64,000 nt of DNA. It comes from an uncultured Methylobacillus sp. GTDB taxonomy: Bacteria > Pseudomonadota > Gammaproteobacteria > Burkholderiales > Methylophilaceae. Shown piece by piece: positions 54,664 through 63,989 of this stretch. The position numbers and the translations under genes were made by a program. Each line of letters opens with the position of its first letter. Within the stretch, counting starts at the first letter, position 1. The stretch spans positions 124,001 to 188,000 of the forward strand of contig CAMLDO010000003.1 in the NCBI GenBank assembly GCA_946478865.1. Reading direction: 5' to 3'. The notes under the pieces were generated by a model. That model did not search any database. It was given only the letters and a program-made list of their open reading frames with translations, and had not been told where the DNA came from.

Positions 54664-54669
54664 TATAAT
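54664..54669 (+). promoter_or_regulatory. Candidate -10 box of trmB
   Basis: TATAAT lies 32 bases before the trmB ATG, in the gap after the MidA-like gene. A matching -35 is not obvious, so trmB may also be read from upstream. Confidence 0.4.
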
Positions 54670-54701
54670 TCGCCCCTTTTTTGACGCTGGAAACCCAGAA
54701 T

Positions 54702-55376
54702 ATGGAACACCACCGCCCCATTAGAAGCTTTGTCCTGCGCCAAGGCCGGCTCACGGAAGCTCAGCAGCGTGCAGTGGAAACCCTGCTGCCGGTCTATGGA
54801 GTTCCTTATGCGCCGCAGCGGCTCGATCTCGACCAGGCTTTCGGCCGCAATGCACCCAAGATTCTTGAAATCGGTTTCGGCATGGGCGGCGCCACGGCGC
54901 AAATCGCCGCAGGCAATCCCGACAAGGATTATCTCGGCATCGAGGTGCATACGCCGGGTGTCGGCAACCTGCTCAAGCTGATGCAGGAGCAAGGACTCAC
55001 CAATCTGCGCGTGATCCAGCACGATGCCGTGGAAGTACTGCGCGACATGATCGCCGATGGCGTGCTGGACGGTGTGCACATTTTCTTCCCCGACCCGTGG
55101 CCTAAGAAGCGCCATCACAAGCGCCGCCTCGTGCAATCGGAATTTTTGAAGCTGTTATGCAGCAAGCTCAAGCCGGGCGGCTATTTGCATTTCGCCACCG
55201 ACTGGGAAGAGTACGCGCAGTGGACGTTGGACGTGTTGCGTGCAGAGCCGCAACTGGCGAATATCGTGCAAGACTATGCTCCGCGCCCCGAGTACCGACC
55301 GCTGACAAAATTCGAGCAGCGCGGCCTCAATCTCGGGCATGGTGTATGGGATCTGATCTTCAAGCGCGTTGCTTGA
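54702..55376 (+). CDS. trmB: tRNA (guanine-N7-)-methyltransferase
   Basis: A 224-residue enzyme that makes m7G46 in tRNA variable loops. The family blocks are [16 protein letters not shown] (SAM loop), NYLGIEV-type segment [31 protein letters not shown] (the catalytic block) and the C-terminal [17 protein letters not shown]. Start [17 protein letters not shown] at 54702 matches related proteins; an in-frame TTG at 54681 is open but lies between the -10 and the start. A terminator follows. Confidence 0.97.
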   Translation: MEHHRPIRSFVLRQGRLTEAQQRAVETLLPVYGVPYAPQRLDLDQAFGRNAPKILEIGFGMGGATAQIAAGNPDKDYLGIEVHTPGVGNLLKLMQEQGLTNLRVIQHDAVEVLRDMIADGVLDGVHIFFPDPWPKKRHHKRRLVQSEFLKLLCSKLKPGGYLHFATDWEEYAQWTLDVLRAEPQLANIVQDYAPRPEYRPLTKFEQRGLNLGHGVWDLIFKRVA

Positions 55377-55382
55377 GCAAAT

Positions 55383-55408
55383 AAAAAAGCCGGCATATGC
55401 CGGCTTTT
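55383..55408. terminator. Bidirectional terminator between trmB and engB
   Basis: GCCGGC ATAT GCCGGC with flanking A- and T-runs. It lies just past trmB and near the end of the converging engB gene. Confidence 0.88.
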
Positions 55409-55421
55409 GCTTTTGTAAAGT

Positions 55422-56057
55422 TTAAGCGGATGGATTTTCCGCAATATCCTCGGTCTTGCCCTCTAGCGGATTCAGCCACGCCCCAATGACTTTCTCCGCA
55501 TCCTCGACGCCCTGCTTTTTCAGGCTCGAGAACAGCTGTACCGTGCAGTTTTTCCAGGTTTCCTGCAACTCCTTGCGTACTGTCTGCAAGGTTTTCATCG
55601 CTTCCGAGCGCGACAGCTTGTCCGATTTGGTCAGCAAAACATGAATCGGCTTGCCCGTTGGTCCGAACCAGTCGAGCATCTGGCGATCGAGCGGCGTGAG
55701 CGGATGGCGGGAATCCATGACCAGCACGAGGCCGTGCAGGCTCATGCGCTGCGAAAGATAGGCGGAGAGCACGAGCTGCCAATGCTTGCGCATTTCCTCC
55801 GGCACCTTGGCATAGCCATAGCCGGGGAGGTCGACCAGATAGCGGTCGCCGCCGAGGCTGAAGAAGTTGATCAGTTGCGTGCGACCCGGTTGTTTGCTCA
55901 CGAAGGCCAGGCGATTATGGTTGGCGAGCGTGTTGATCGCACTGGATTTGCCCGCGTTGGAACGCCCCGCAAAAGCGATTTCGATACCGGTGGCCGGCGG
56001 AAGGTCGCGCAAGTGGTGGGCGGAAATGAAGAATTCGGCGTTCTGGAACAGCGGCAT
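55422..56057 (-). CDS. engB: Ribosome biogenesis GTPase EngB (YihA/YsxC)
   Basis: A 211-residue GTPase needed for assembly of the 50S subunit. G motifs are clear: [14 protein letters not shown] (G1), LIDLPGYG-type [14 protein letters not shown] (G3), [10 protein letters not shown] (G4). The N-terminal HHLRDLPP precedes the domain. There is only one G domain, as in EngB. It converges with trmB across a terminator and is divergent from the cytochrome c4 gene, with 112 bases between the starts, the usual engB-cytochrome c4 arrangement of the class. Confidence 0.96.
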   Translation of the reverse strand: MPLFQNAEFFISAHHLRDLPPATGIEIAFAGRSNAGKSSAINTLANHNRLAFVSKQPGRTQLINFFSLGGDRYLVDLPGYGYAKVPEEMRKHWQLVLSAYLSQRMSLHGLVLVMDSRHPLTPLDRQMLDWFGPTGKPIHVLLTKSDKLSRSEAMKTLQTVRKELQETWKNCTVQLFSSLKKQGVEDAEKVIGAWLNPLEGKTEDIAENPSA

Positions 56058-56169
56058 ATCGGACTTTCGGGGAGAGGCAAAATGCTATCACGATATCCTG
56101 ATTTTGGATAAAATGCTGCGATTCCGGCCCATGGCCGCCACATATCCAAAAGAGTTCAAGGAGTTTTCC

Positions 56170-56778
56170 ATGAGTTTCCGAGTAATTGCCGCGCTGGCTG
56201 CCGGTCTGATGGGTGCGACCGGTGTGCAGGCCGCCGGCGATGCTGCCAAGGGCACGACCATCGCAACGACGGTATGCGTGGCCTGCCACGGTGCAGATGG
56301 CAATAGCGTCATCACGATGAATCCCAAGCTGGCCGGACAACATCCGGAATACATCACCAAGCAGCTCAAGAACTTCAAATCGGGCGAGCGCAAGAATGCG
56401 GTGATGTCCGGCATGGTGGCTAACCTGACGGATGAAGACATGGCGAACCTCGGCGCCTATTTCGGTTCGCAAAAGCCGAATGGCGGATCGGCCAAGACCA
56501 ACGGTGCCGGCTCGCTGGGCGAGAAGCTGTATCGCGGCGGCGTCCCGAGCAAGGGTATCCCGGCCTGTGCAAGCTGTCACGGTGCGACGGGCTCCGGCAT
56601 TCCCGTGCTGTTTCCGCGACTGGCAGGCCAGCATGCAGAATACACGACCAACCAATTGAAGACGTTCCGCTCCGGCGAGCGCGAGAACGATGGCGCGGCC
56701 ATGATGCGCAGTATCGCGGCCAAGTTGAGCGATGCGGATATCGCAGCCGTCGCCGATTACATTCAAGGTCTGAAGTAA
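56170..56778 (+). CDS. Di-haem cytochrome c4
   Basis: A 202-residue periplasmic cytochrome with a signal peptide ending VQA-A near residue 21. Two haem motifs, CVACH (C36, C39, H40) and CASCH (C133, C136, H137), each start a half of the same fold; repeated [15 protein letters not shown] and [15 protein letters not shown] show the internal duplication. Met ligands are likely in VMSGMV and MMRSI. It passes electrons from the bc1 complex or other donors to oxidases. ATG 56170 has AAGGAG upstream. resB and ccsB, which attach haem, follow on the same strand. Confidence 0.93.
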   Translation: MSFRVIAALAAGLMGATGVQAAGDAAKGTTIATTVCVACHGADGNSVITMNPKLAGQHPEYITKQLKNFKSGERKNAVMSGMVANLTDEDMANLGAYFGSQKPNGGSAKTNGAGSLGEKLYRGGVPSKGIPACASCHGATGSGIPVLFPRLAGQHAEYTTNQLKTFRSGERENDGAAMMRSIAAKLSDADIAAVADYIQGLK

Positions 56779-56804
56779 TCCTTTTCACGACTTATGCGTT
56801 AACT

Positions 56805-56823
56805 GGGGGCGTTTCTCGCCCCC
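56805..56823 (+). other. Hairpin between cytochrome c4 and resB
   Basis: GGGGGCG pairs with CGCCCCC around TTTCT, 26 bases past the cytochrome c4 stop and just ahead of the resB start. There is no T-run, so it may attenuate or process the message rather than end it. Confidence 0.5.
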
Positions 56824-56839
56824 AAGTTATTTGAAACCA

Positions 56840-58813
56840 GTGAAAAACCCTAATCTCTCTAAGTCCCGCGCGCTCTATGAGCTGCTGAGCTCGATGCGCT
56901 TTGCGATCGCCCTGCTTACGATACTGGGCATCGCGTCCATCATCGGCACCGTGCTCAAGCAGAACGAGCCCTATCCCAATTACGTGGTGCAATTTGGCCA
57001 GTTCTGGTTCGGCATGTTCGAAATGCTGGGGCTGTACGACGTTTATCACGCGGCATGGTTTCTCGTGATCCTGGTGTTTCTGGTGCTTTCGACCAGCCTG
57101 TGCATCTACCGCAATACGCCGACGATGCTGCACGAGCTGCGCACCTACCGCGAGCATGCAACGGAAAAATCCCTGCGGGCTTTCAGTCACAAGAATGAAT
57201 ATGCATACAGCGGCAGTGCCGACGAGACTTTGAAGCGCCTGGGCGCTTTTCTGACCGCGCGTGGTTTCCGTTATCGCACGGTACCCCAGGCTGGCGGCGG
57301 CACCATGCTCGCTGCCAAGGCCGGCAGCTACCAGCGTCTCGGCTACATCTTCACGCATGCGGCCATCGTGGTGATCTGCATCGGCGGCCTTATGGACGGC
57401 AATGTGCCGCTCAAGGTGCAGGAACTGCTTGGATACAAGGCGGTGGAGACACGTGATATTCCGGAGACTGAGGTTCCCGCAAAAAGCCGCCTGTCTCCCG
57501 CGAACCTGTCTTTCCGCGCCAACATGACCCTCCCGGAAGGAGCTGCCGGAAATGTCGCCTTCATGCGCATTCGCGATGGCTACCTGGTGCAGGAATTGCC
57601 GTTTGCAGTGATCCTCAAGGATTTCCGTATCGAGCACTATGCCACCGGCCAGCCCAAGTCCTTCGAGAGCGATGTCGAGATTCGCGATCCGGACCTCAAG
57701 GAGCCGCTCAAGGCTACTATCCGCGTCAACCATCCGCTGATTTACAAGGGCATCGCGATTTACCAGTCCGACTTCCAGGACGGCGGTTCGCGTTTGGATT
57801 TCAATGTATGGGCATTGCGTGGAGCTGGGCATGAGCCCGGCAAGATTCAGGGGCGCGTGTTCGAGAACTTGACACAGGGCGAAGGCGATAGTGCGCTCAC
57901 CGTCGAGCTGGACGATTTCCGGATGTTCAATGTGCTCAACCTGAGTGCTGACGGCAAGGGTAGCCCGCAGAACGTCGGTCCCAGCGTGACCTTCAAGGTG
58001 CGCGATGCGCAGGGTCAGGCACGCGAATACCTCAACTACATGCAGCCGCTCACGATAGGCGGTCGCCCGTATTTCGTCTCGGGCATGCGTGCTACCCAGA
58101 GCGAGGATTTCAATTATCTGCGCATTCCCGCGGATAGCGAGAACTCGCTCGGGGATTTCATGCGCCTGCGCGGCATCATGTTCGACCCCGCGATGGCTGG
58201 CGAAATTGCGAAGCGCATGTCCGGCAAGGCGCTGGAAGGGCAGAATGCGAATGCCGATCTGGTGGCGAAGTTTGAAAGCAGTACCGCGCGTCTGCTGCAG
58301 GCGTTTGCGGCCGGCGGCTACACTGCTGTGGCCAAGCTGATTGAGGAGTCGGTCCCCGAAGCTGAGCGCGAAAAAGCGGCCATGACCTATCTCAAGATTA
58401 TTGGCAATGCTGCATTCGAAGGGCTGGTGCTGAGCCGCGAACGCGCCGGGCTGGCTGCTCCCCAGACGGACGAGACGACGCAGCAGTTCGTGCATGAGGC
58501 GCTCAACTCGATGAGTGATATCTTCTTCTACGGCACGCCGTTCTATCTCGAGCTGAGCGGTTTCGAACAGCAGCAGGCGAGCGGTTTCCAGCTGACACGC
58601 TCTCCCGGCAAGAATCTGGTGTACGGCGGATCGGTGCTGCTGGTGCTGGGTATCTTTGCGATGATCTACCTGCGTGAACGCCGTATCTGGCTGCTGGTCA
58701 AACCGGAGTCGCAGCGCGTGCTGTTCGCGATGTCGTCCAATCGCAAGAACCGCGATTTCGAGAACGAATACGTGCGCCACGACGAACAACTGCAAGCGAT
58801 GTTCAAGGGATAA
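56840..58813 (+). CDS. resB: Cytochrome c biogenesis protein ResB (system II)
   Basis: A protein of 657 residues from GTG 56840, or 660 from TTG 56831; neither has a ribosome site, so the start is uncertain. Three N-terminal helices ([37 protein letters not shown] and one near residue 175), a large periplasmic region and a final helix ([21 protein letters not shown]) give the ResB/Ccs1 layout. With CcsB it forms the haem delivery and attachment complex of system [22 protein letters not shown] is the conserved start. It follows cytochrome c4 and is 2 bases before ccsB. Confidence 0.93.
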   Translation: MKNPNLSKSRALYELLSSMRFAIALLTILGIASIIGTVLKQNEPYPNYVVQFGQFWFGMFEMLGLYDVYHAAWFLVILVFLVLSTSLCIYRNTPTMLHELRTYREHATEKSLRAFSHKNEYAYSGSADETLKRLGAFLTARGFRYRTVPQAGGGTMLAAKAGSYQRLGYIFTHAAIVVICIGGLMDGNVPLKVQELLGYKAVETRDIPETEVPAKSRLSPANLSFRANMTLPEGAAGNVAFMRIRDGYLVQELPFAVILKDFRIEHYATGQPKSFESDVEIRDPDLKEPLKATIRVNHPLIYKGIAIYQSDFQDGGSRLDFNVWALRGAGHEPGKIQGRVFENLTQGEGDSALTVELDDFRMFNVLNLSADGKGSPQNVGPSVTFKVRDAQGQAREYLNYMQPLTIGGRPYFVSGMRATQSEDFNYLRIPADSENSLGDFMRLRGIMFDPAMAGEIAKRMSGKALEGQNANADLVAKFESSTARLLQAFAAGGYTAVAKLIEESVPEAEREKAAMTYLKIIGNAAFEGLVLSRERAGLAAPQTDETTQQFVHEALNSMSDIFFYGTPFYLELSGFEQQQASGFQLTRSPGKNLVYGGSVLLVLGIFAMIYLRERRIWLLVKPESQRVLFAMSSNRKNRDFENEYVRHDEQLQAMFKG

Positions 58814-58815
58814 CA

Positions 58816-59961
58816 ATGGAATCGATACTGACGAATGACGCGCCTCAGCCTTTCCTGAAGCGCCTGACTCTCGGGGATTGGATGTTTTCGCTGGTATTGC
58901 TGGCGGGCGCGATATTCGCCTACAGCCAATACGCGGATTACATGGACGTGTACGAGAAGAGTTTCCTTTTCGCGGCCGTCGCTGGCTTCAGCTGGCTGGG
59001 CTGGTTCTTCAAGCCGATGCGCCTGCTGATCGTCGGCATTGGCGTATTCAGCCTGTTCGGCATCAGCCAGTACCATGGCGAGCTGGCCCGCGCGGAACAG
59101 GCGTTCTTCCTCAAATTCCTGCTTTCCAGCCAATCCGCGATCATGTGGATGAATGTGCTGTTCGTGCTGGCGACGGCGGCCTATTGGCTGGCGCTGCTGG
59201 CGCGAGCCGAATTCGCCGGCAAAGTCGCCTCCGCGCTAACCTGGTCGGCGGTGCTCATGGGTTTCATCGGCCTGATGGTGCGCTGGTACGAGTCCTATCT
59301 GATTGCGCCGGATGTCGGTCATATCCCGATCAGCAACCTGTATGAAGTGTTCGTGCTGTTCTGCCTCATCACGGCGCTCATCTATCTTTATTACGAGAAG
59401 CTCTACGATACACGCCAACTCGGTGCCTTCGTGCTGCTGGTGGTGAGTGCTGCCGTCGGTTTCATCCTGTGGTACACCTTTGATCGCGAAGCCCATGCGA
59501 TCCAGCCGCTGGTGCCGGCGCTGCAGTCTTACTGGATGAAGATCCACGTGCCCGCTAATTTCATCGGTTACGGTTCGTTCTCGCTCGCAGCCATGGTAGG
59601 CGGCGCCTATCTGCTCGCCGAGCGCGGCATTTTCGCGACCCGCCTGCCCAAGCTGGAAGTGCTGGACGACCTCATGTACAAATCCATCGCGGTCGGTTTC
59701 GCGTTCTTCACCATCGCTACCATCCTCGGCGCGATGTGGGCAGCGGAAGCCTGGGGCGGCTACTGGTCTTGGGATCCGAAGGAAACCTGGGCGCTTATCG
59801 TTTGGCTTAACTACGCGGCGTGGCTACACTTGCGGCTCGTGAAGGGTCTGCGCGGTCCGGTCCTCGCCTGGTGGGCGCTCATCGGCCTGCTGGTGACGAC
59901 CTTCGCCTTCCTCGGCGTCAATATGTTCCTGTCCGGCCTGCATTCCTACGGCGAGCTTTAA
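58816..59961 (+). CDS. ccsB: Cytochrome c biogenesis protein CcsB (ResC)
   Basis: A 381-residue membrane protein with the tryptophan-rich haem-binding WWD domain: AEAWGGYWSWDPKETWALIV, between helices. Conserved histidines are in KIHVPANFIGYGSF and LHLRLVKGLRG. It handles and presents haem with ResB. The 11 or so hydrophobic helices fit CcsB/CcsA. It starts 2 bases after the resB stop; translation should be coupled. Beyond it 74 bases lead to mlaF. Confidence 0.95.
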   Translation: MESILTNDAPQPFLKRLTLGDWMFSLVLLAGAIFAYSQYADYMDVYEKSFLFAAVAGFSWLGWFFKPMRLLIVGIGVFSLFGISQYHGELARAEQAFFLKFLLSSQSAIMWMNVLFVLATAAYWLALLARAEFAGKVASALTWSAVLMGFIGLMVRWYESYLIAPDVGHIPISNLYEVFVLFCLITALIYLYYEKLYDTRQLGAFVLLVVSAAVGFILWYTFDREAHAIQPLVPALQSYWMKIHVPANFIGYGSFSLAAMVGGAYLLAERGIFATRLPKLEVLDDLMYKSIAVGFAFFTIATILGAMWAAEAWGGYWSWDPKETWALIVWLNYAAWLHLRLVKGLRGPVLAWWALIGLLVTTFAFLGVNMFLSGLHSYGEL

Positions 59962-60002
59962 GCTGTTGCAAAAAACCTATGCACCCTACCTCAGCGTTAG
60001 CG

Positions 60003-60028
60003 CGGCATTCTGATTTGCATTAGAATGC
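60003..60028 (+). other. Hairpin in the mlaF leader
   Basis: GGCATTCT pairs with AGAATGCC around a 10-base loop, ending 7 bases before the mlaF ATG. It covers the place where a ribosome site would be expected, and no clear Shine-Dalgarno is seen outside it. Confidence 0.45.
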
Positions 60029-60035
60029 CCCGCTT

Positions 60036-60842
60036 ATGACTGACAATATCGTCGAAATCGACAATCTTTCGTTCTCGTACAACAACCGTCAGCTGCACAA
60101 GGGAATCAATATGAAATTCCCGCGCGGCAAGGTGGTGGCGATCATGGGAGGCTCCGGCTCGGGCAAGACTACCTTGCTGCGGCTGATCGGCGGCCAACTC
60201 AAGCCCACCCAGGGACAGGTGCGCGTCGATGGCAAAGTGGTGCACGAACAGGACCGCTCCGGTATTTATGCGCTGCGCCGCAAGATGGGCATGCTGTTTC
60301 AGTTCGGCGCGCTGTTTACTGACCTCTCGGTGTACGACAACGTCGCCTTCCCGATGCGCGAGCACACTGATCTGCCCGAATCCATCATCCGCGATCTGGT
60401 ACTCATGAAGCTCAACGCGGTCGGCCTGCGCGGTGCGCGCGACCTGATGCCGTCCGAGCTGTCCGGCGGCATGGCGCGCCGTGTCGCCCTCGCGCGGGCG
60501 GTGGCGCTCGATCCCTGTCTCATCATGTACGACGAGCCATTCGCGGGTCTCGACCCGATTTCGATGGGCGTCATCGTCAACCTGATCCGCAGCCTCAACG
60601 ATGCGCTGGGTGCGACCTCCATCGTGGTCACGCACGATGTGCACGAAGCCTTCTCGTTTGTGGATTACGTCTATTTCGTTTCCGCCGGTGTCGTGGTGGC
60701 CGAAGGCACGCCGGAGGAGCTCCGCGCTTCCGAAATGCCGTTTGTGCATCAGTTTGTGCACGGCGAAGCCGACGGTCCGGTACCGTTCCACTATGCTGCG
60801 CCTGATTATCGCCAAGACATGTTGCGAGGCGCCCATGTTTGA
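60036..60842 (+). CDS. mlaF: Mla phospholipid transport ATPase MlaF
   Basis: A 268-residue ABC ATPase of the MlaFEDB complex, which moves phospholipids between the outer and inner membranes. Walker A is IMGGSGSGKTTLLRLI, the signature is LSGGMARRVALARA, Walker B is IMYDEPFAGLDPI, and the H loop is VVTHDVHEAF. The Q loop reads LFQFGALFTDL, as in MlaF. It overlaps mlaE by 8 bases. No ribosome site is clear. MlaA, the outer-membrane lipoprotein, is not in the window. Confidence 0.94.
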   Translation: MTDNIVEIDNLSFSYNNRQLHKGINMKFPRGKVVAIMGGSGSGKTTLLRLIGGQLKPTQGQVRVDGKVVHEQDRSGIYALRRKMGMLFQFGALFTDLSVYDNVAFPMREHTDLPESIIRDLVLMKLNAVGLRGARDLMPSELSGGMARRVALARAVALDPCLIMYDEPFAGLDPISMGVIVNLIRSLNDALGATSIVVTHDVHEAFSFVDYVYFVSAGVVVAEGTPEELRASEMPFVHQFVHGEADGPVPFHYAAPDYRQDMLRGAHV

Positions 60843-61626
60843 TCGATTGACCAAAACATTGCGCGGCATCGGTCACCGCGTGATCGATCGTATCTGGCGC
60901 CTGGGTTCCGCCACGCGCTTCTTCCTGTATACGCTCAAGCTGTCGGGCGAAAGCTGGCGACGCTTCGGGCTGACGATCCGGGAAATGTATTTCACCGGCG
61001 TGCTGTCGCTGATCATCATTTTGGTGTCGGCGCTGTTCGTCGGCATGGTGCTGGGCCTTCAGGGGTACAACACCTTGCAGAAGTATGGTTCTTCCGAGGC
61101 TATTGGCGTGCTCGTCGCGCTGTCGCTGGTGCGCGAGCTCGGTCCGGTCGTGACGGCGCTGCTGTTTGCGGGCCGTGCGGGAACTGCGATCACTGCCGAA
61201 ATCGGCTTGATGAAAACGACGGAACAACTTTCCGCGATGGAAATGATGGCGGTCAACCCGATCGCGCGCGTTGTCGCACCGCGCTTCTGGGCCGGGGTCA
61301 TTTCGATGCCGCTGCTGGCGGCCATGTTTTCGATGATGGGCGTGTTTGGCGGCTATCTGGTAGCCGTGCCGCTGCTGGGTATCGACAACGGCGCTTTCTG
61401 GTCGCAAATGCAGGCGAGCGTGGATTTTCGCGAGGATATCGTCAACGGCGTGATCAAGAGTTTCGTTTTTGGCGTAGCCTGCACGATCGTTGCGTTGTTC
61501 GAGGGATATGATGCGCCTCCGACTGCGGAAGGCGTGAGCCGCGCGACCACCCGGACTGTGGTGAATTCATCGCTGGCGGTGCTGGGGCTGGATTTTGTGC
61601 TGACCTCGTTCATGATCAGCGTTTGA
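60835..61626 (+). CDS. mlaE: Mla phospholipid transport permease MlaE
   Basis: A 263-residue permease with about five helices. Family features are YFTGVLSLIIILVSALFVGM, the conserved ELGPVVTALLFAGRAGTAI and TAEIGLMKTTEQLSAMEMMA (coupling helix), and TTRTVVNSSLAVLGLDFVLT at the end. The start at 60835 lies 8 bases inside mlaF, so translation is coupled. mlaD follows after 13 bases. Confidence 0.95.
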   Translation: MFDRLTKTLRGIGHRVIDRIWRLGSATRFFLYTLKLSGESWRRFGLTIREMYFTGVLSLIIILVSALFVGMVLGLQGYNTLQKYGSSEAIGVLVALSLVRELGPVVTALLFAGRAGTAITAEIGLMKTTEQLSAMEMMAVNPIARVVAPRFWAGVISMPLLAAMFSMMGVFGGYLVAVPLLGIDNGAFWSQMQASVDFREDIVNGVIKSFVFGVACTIVALFEGYDAPPTAEGVSRATTRTVVNSSLAVLGLDFVLTSFMISV

Positions 61627-61639
61627 GGAGAAGTGAATA

Positions 61640-62128
61640 ATGGATAGAACTACGTTGGATTTATGGGTGGGTATCTTCGTCGCGGCAGGCGTCGCAGCGC
61701 TGATCGGTCTGGCCATGAAGGTCGGTAACCTGACTTCCGACCAGATCGGCGACACCTATACTGTCACCGCTGCTTTCGAGAACATCGGTGGCCTCAAGGC
61801 GCGCGCGCCGGTCAAGAGCGCGGGCGTGGTGGTCGGCCGCGTGGATAACATCCGGTTCGACAATGAAACCTTTGAGGCGCTGGTTACTCTCAAGATAGAC
61901 ACGCACTACAACTTCCCCAAGGACACCTTCGCGAGCATCTACACCTCGGGCCTGTTAGGCGAGCAGTATATTGGCCTCGATGCGGGCGGCGAGGAAGCGG
62001 CGCTCAAGAATGGTGATAAAATCGCGCACACGCAGGATGCGGTGGTTCTGGAAAAGATGATCAGCCAGTTCCTCTACAACAAGGCATCCGAAGGCGGCGA
62101 GAAAAAAGACACGGAGACAGCTCAATGA
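61640..62128 (+). CDS. mlaD: Mla phospholipid-binding protein MlaD
   Basis: A 162-residue protein with one membrane helix (LWVGIFVAAGVAALIGLAM) and an MCE domain at about 40-120 (VTAAFENIGGLKARAPVKSA, the MCE signature). MlaD forms a hexameric ring that holds phospholipid on MlaFE at the inner membrane. The sequence LLGEQYIGLDAGGEEAALKN is the family closing segment. It overlaps the mlaC start by ATGA. Confidence 0.94.
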   Translation: MDRTTLDLWVGIFVAAGVAALIGLAMKVGNLTSDQIGDTYTVTAAFENIGGLKARAPVKSAGVVVGRVDNIRFDNETFEALVTLKIDTHYNFPKDTFASIYTSGLLGEQYIGLDAGGEEAALKNGDKIAHTQDAVVLEKMISQFLYNKASEGGEKKDTETAQ

Positions 62129-62763
62129 AATTCCTGATCAACCTGGTGGCCGGTATTGCAGCGACGATGCTGGTGGGCGTGGCCGCGGCCAATGACATGG
62201 CTCCGGATGCGCTGGTGAAGGCTACCGCGACCGATGTGCTGGACATCATCAAGAAGGACAAGGACATCCAGAGCGGCGACATGCGCAAGATTACTTCGCT
62301 GGCCGAGGAAAAGATCCTGCCGCATTTCGATTTCGAGCGCATGTCGCGCATGGTGCTGGGCAAGCACTGGAGTCGTGCGACCAAGGAACAGCAGCAGCAG
62401 TTCATCACCGAATTCCGCTCCTTGCTGATCCGTACCTATGCTTCTGCGCTGACCAAGTACCGTAACCAGACCATCGAGTACAAGCCGTTCCGCGGCCAGC
62501 CGAGCGATACCGAAGTGACGGTCCGTACACAAATCATACAGCCCGGCAGCCAGCCGCTGCCTATCGACTACAGTCTGGTCAAGAAGGATGACGGCTGGAA
62601 GGTGTACGACGTAGTGATCGAGGGTGTAAGCCTGGTTACCAACTATCGCGGCCAGTTCTCGACCGAAGTGCGCCAGTCCGGCATGGACGGCCTCATCCAG
62701 CGGCTGGCCGAGAAGAACAAGCAGGGTTCGGTCTCTGCGGCGGCCGACAGAAAGCAGGGCTAA
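62125..62763 (+). CDS. mlaC: Mla periplasmic phospholipid shuttle MlaC
   Basis: A 212-residue periplasmic protein with a signal peptide ending VGVAAA-N. MlaC carries phospholipids between the MlaA complex and MlaD. The MlaC/Ttg2D family pattern is clear: EKILPHFDFERMSRMVLGKHW, TKEQQQQFITEFRSLLIRTY and GWKVYDVVIEGVSLVTNYR. The start overlaps mlaD by 4 bases and mlaB begins directly after its stop. Confidence 0.94.
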   Translation: MKFLINLVAGIAATMLVGVAAANDMAPDALVKATATDVLDIIKKDKDIQSGDMRKITSLAEEKILPHFDFERMSRMVLGKHWSRATKEQQQQFITEFRSLLIRTYASALTKYRNQTIEYKPFRGQPSDTEVTVRTQIIQPGSQPLPIDYSLVKKDDGWKVYDVVIEGVSLVTNYRGQFSTEVRQSGMDGLIQRLAEKNKQGSVSAAADRKQG

Positions 62764-63057
62764 GTGCCGTTCATCGAAGCACAAGGCAATAAGCTGCGCA
62801 TCAGCGGGGCGATGACGCTGGAAAACGTCGATGCGCTGCTGAGCGAAAGTACTTCGGCCTTCACTTCCGACAACATGGAGATCGACCTCTCCGGCGTGTC
62901 GGAAGTGGACTCCACCGCTGTCAGCCTGATGTTTGAATGGCTGCGCCAGGCGCACAGCCGCAACACCAGTCTGGTGTTCGTCAACGTGCCGCCTAACCTC
63001 GTTAGCATTGCGACGCTATACGGCGTCCTCGACATCATCCCCCAACACCATCACTGA
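62764..63057 (+). CDS. mlaB: STAS domain protein MlaB
   Basis: A 97-residue STAS-domain protein starting at a GTG immediately after mlaC. MlaB binds MlaF and stabilises the MlaFEDB complex. The conserved SVSEVDSTAVSLMFEWLRQA-type segment (EVDSTAVSLMFEWLR) with the DS/T pair is the STAS signature; the remaining strands (LSGVSEVDSTAV, LVFVNVPPNLVSIATLYGV) fit. A short hairpin with a T-run follows its stop. Confidence 0.9.
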   Translation: MPFIEAQGNKLRISGAMTLENVDALLSESTSAFTSDNMEIDLSGVSEVDSTAVSLMFEWLRQAHSRNTSLVFVNVPPNLVSIATLYGVLDIIPQHHH

Positions 63058-63084
63058 GGCGCTTGGCGCCTTGGTGCTTTTTTA
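63057..63084 (+). terminator. Terminator-like hairpin after mlaB
   Basis: AGGCGC pairs with GCGCCT around TTG (63057-63071) and is followed by a T-rich stretch with six Ts. It lies ahead of the next ABC gene and may partly separate the two operons. Confidence 0.5.
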
Positions 63085-63089
63085 TTTCC

Positions 63090-63989
63090 ATGATTCCCGC
63101 GATCCAGATCGATCAGGTCCATAAATCATTCGGCGCTTTCGAAGCGCTGAAGGGTGTCGATTTGACTATCGAGCAGGGTGAGTTTTTTGCACTGTTGGGT
63201 CCTAATGGCGCGGGCAAGTCCACGCTGATCAGTCTGCTGGCCGGACTGCTGCGCCCAACCAGCGGCACATTGCGGGTCATGGGCCATGATGTGGTGAACG
63301 ATTATCAGCAGGCGCGGCGCCTGCTTGGAGTGGTCCCGCAGGAACTGGTGTTCGATCCCTTCTTCAATGTGCGCGAGATGCTGCGCTTTCAGGCCGGTTA
63401 TTTCGGGCTCGGGCGCGAGAATGATGCCTGGGTGGACGAGGTGATCGAAGGGCTGGGACTCACCGACAAGGCGCACACCAACATGCGGCGCCTTTCGGGC
63501 GGGATGAAGCGCCGCGCACTGATCGCGCAGGCGCTGGCGCACAAGCCGCCCGTGGTTGTGCTCGACGAACCGACTGCTGGCGTGGATGTCGAGTTGCGCC
63601 AGATGATGTGGCAGTTCATCCAGCGTCTCAATCGCGAAGGCCACACCATCATTCTGACCACGCACTATCTGGAAGAGGCGGAAACGCTGTGCTCGCGTGT
63701 GGCGATGCTTAAGCAGGGCAAGATCGTTGCGCTCGACAGCACGCACAACCTGCTCAATCGCGTGCAGGGAAAGAATATCCGTGTACGTTTCGCCGCTGCG
63801 GTCATTCCGCCTTCGCTCGCGTCGTTGGTCAAGGCTCAGGACGGCGAGCATACGACGTTTGCCGTGGCCGATGTCGCCCAGATCGAATTTGTGCTCTCTG
63901 AACTGCGCAATGCCGGCATCAAGGTCGAGGACATGGAAGTGGTCGAAGTCGACCTGGAAGACGTGTTCATGGAGATCGTGCGGCAATGA
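63090..63989 (+). CDS. ABC exporter ATP-binding protein
   Basis: A 299-residue ATPase of an ABC-2 type exporter. Walker A is LLGPNGAGKSTLISLL, the signature is LSGGMKRRALIAQALA, Walker B is VVLDEPTAGVDVE, and the H loop is ILTTHYLEEAETLC. The C-terminal 90 residues carry an extra domain, as in YadG/CcmA-like exporters. Start MIPAIQIDQVHKSFG at 63090; no ribosome site is clear. It lies 32 bases after mlaB, and its stop overlaps the permease start by ATGA. The substrate is unknown; this ABC pair commonly follows mla in the class. Confidence 0.9.
   Translation: MIPAIQIDQVHKSFGAFEALKGVDLTIEQGEFFALLGPNGAGKSTLISLLAGLLRPTSGTLRVMGHDVVNDYQQARRLLGVVPQELVFDPFFNVREMLRFQAGYFGLGRENDAWVDEVIEGLGLTDKAHTNMRRLSGGMKRRALIAQALAHKPPVVVLDEPTAGVDVELRQMMWQFIQRLNREGHTIILTTHYLEEAETLCSRVAMLKQGKIVALDSTHNLLNRVQGKNIRVRFAAAVIPPSLASLVKAQDGEHTTFAVADVAQIEFVLSELRNAGIKVEDMEVVEVDLEDVFMEIVRQ

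Noticed and set aside
56792..58816. A 674-codon open frame on the minus strand opposite resB, and a 636-codon one opposite the BepA-like gene (20752-22662)
   Set aside because: Both mirror genes with clear conserved domains and give compositionally odd proteins rich in His, Arg and Gln. GC-rich codon use leaves long open antisense frames, so they are not genes.
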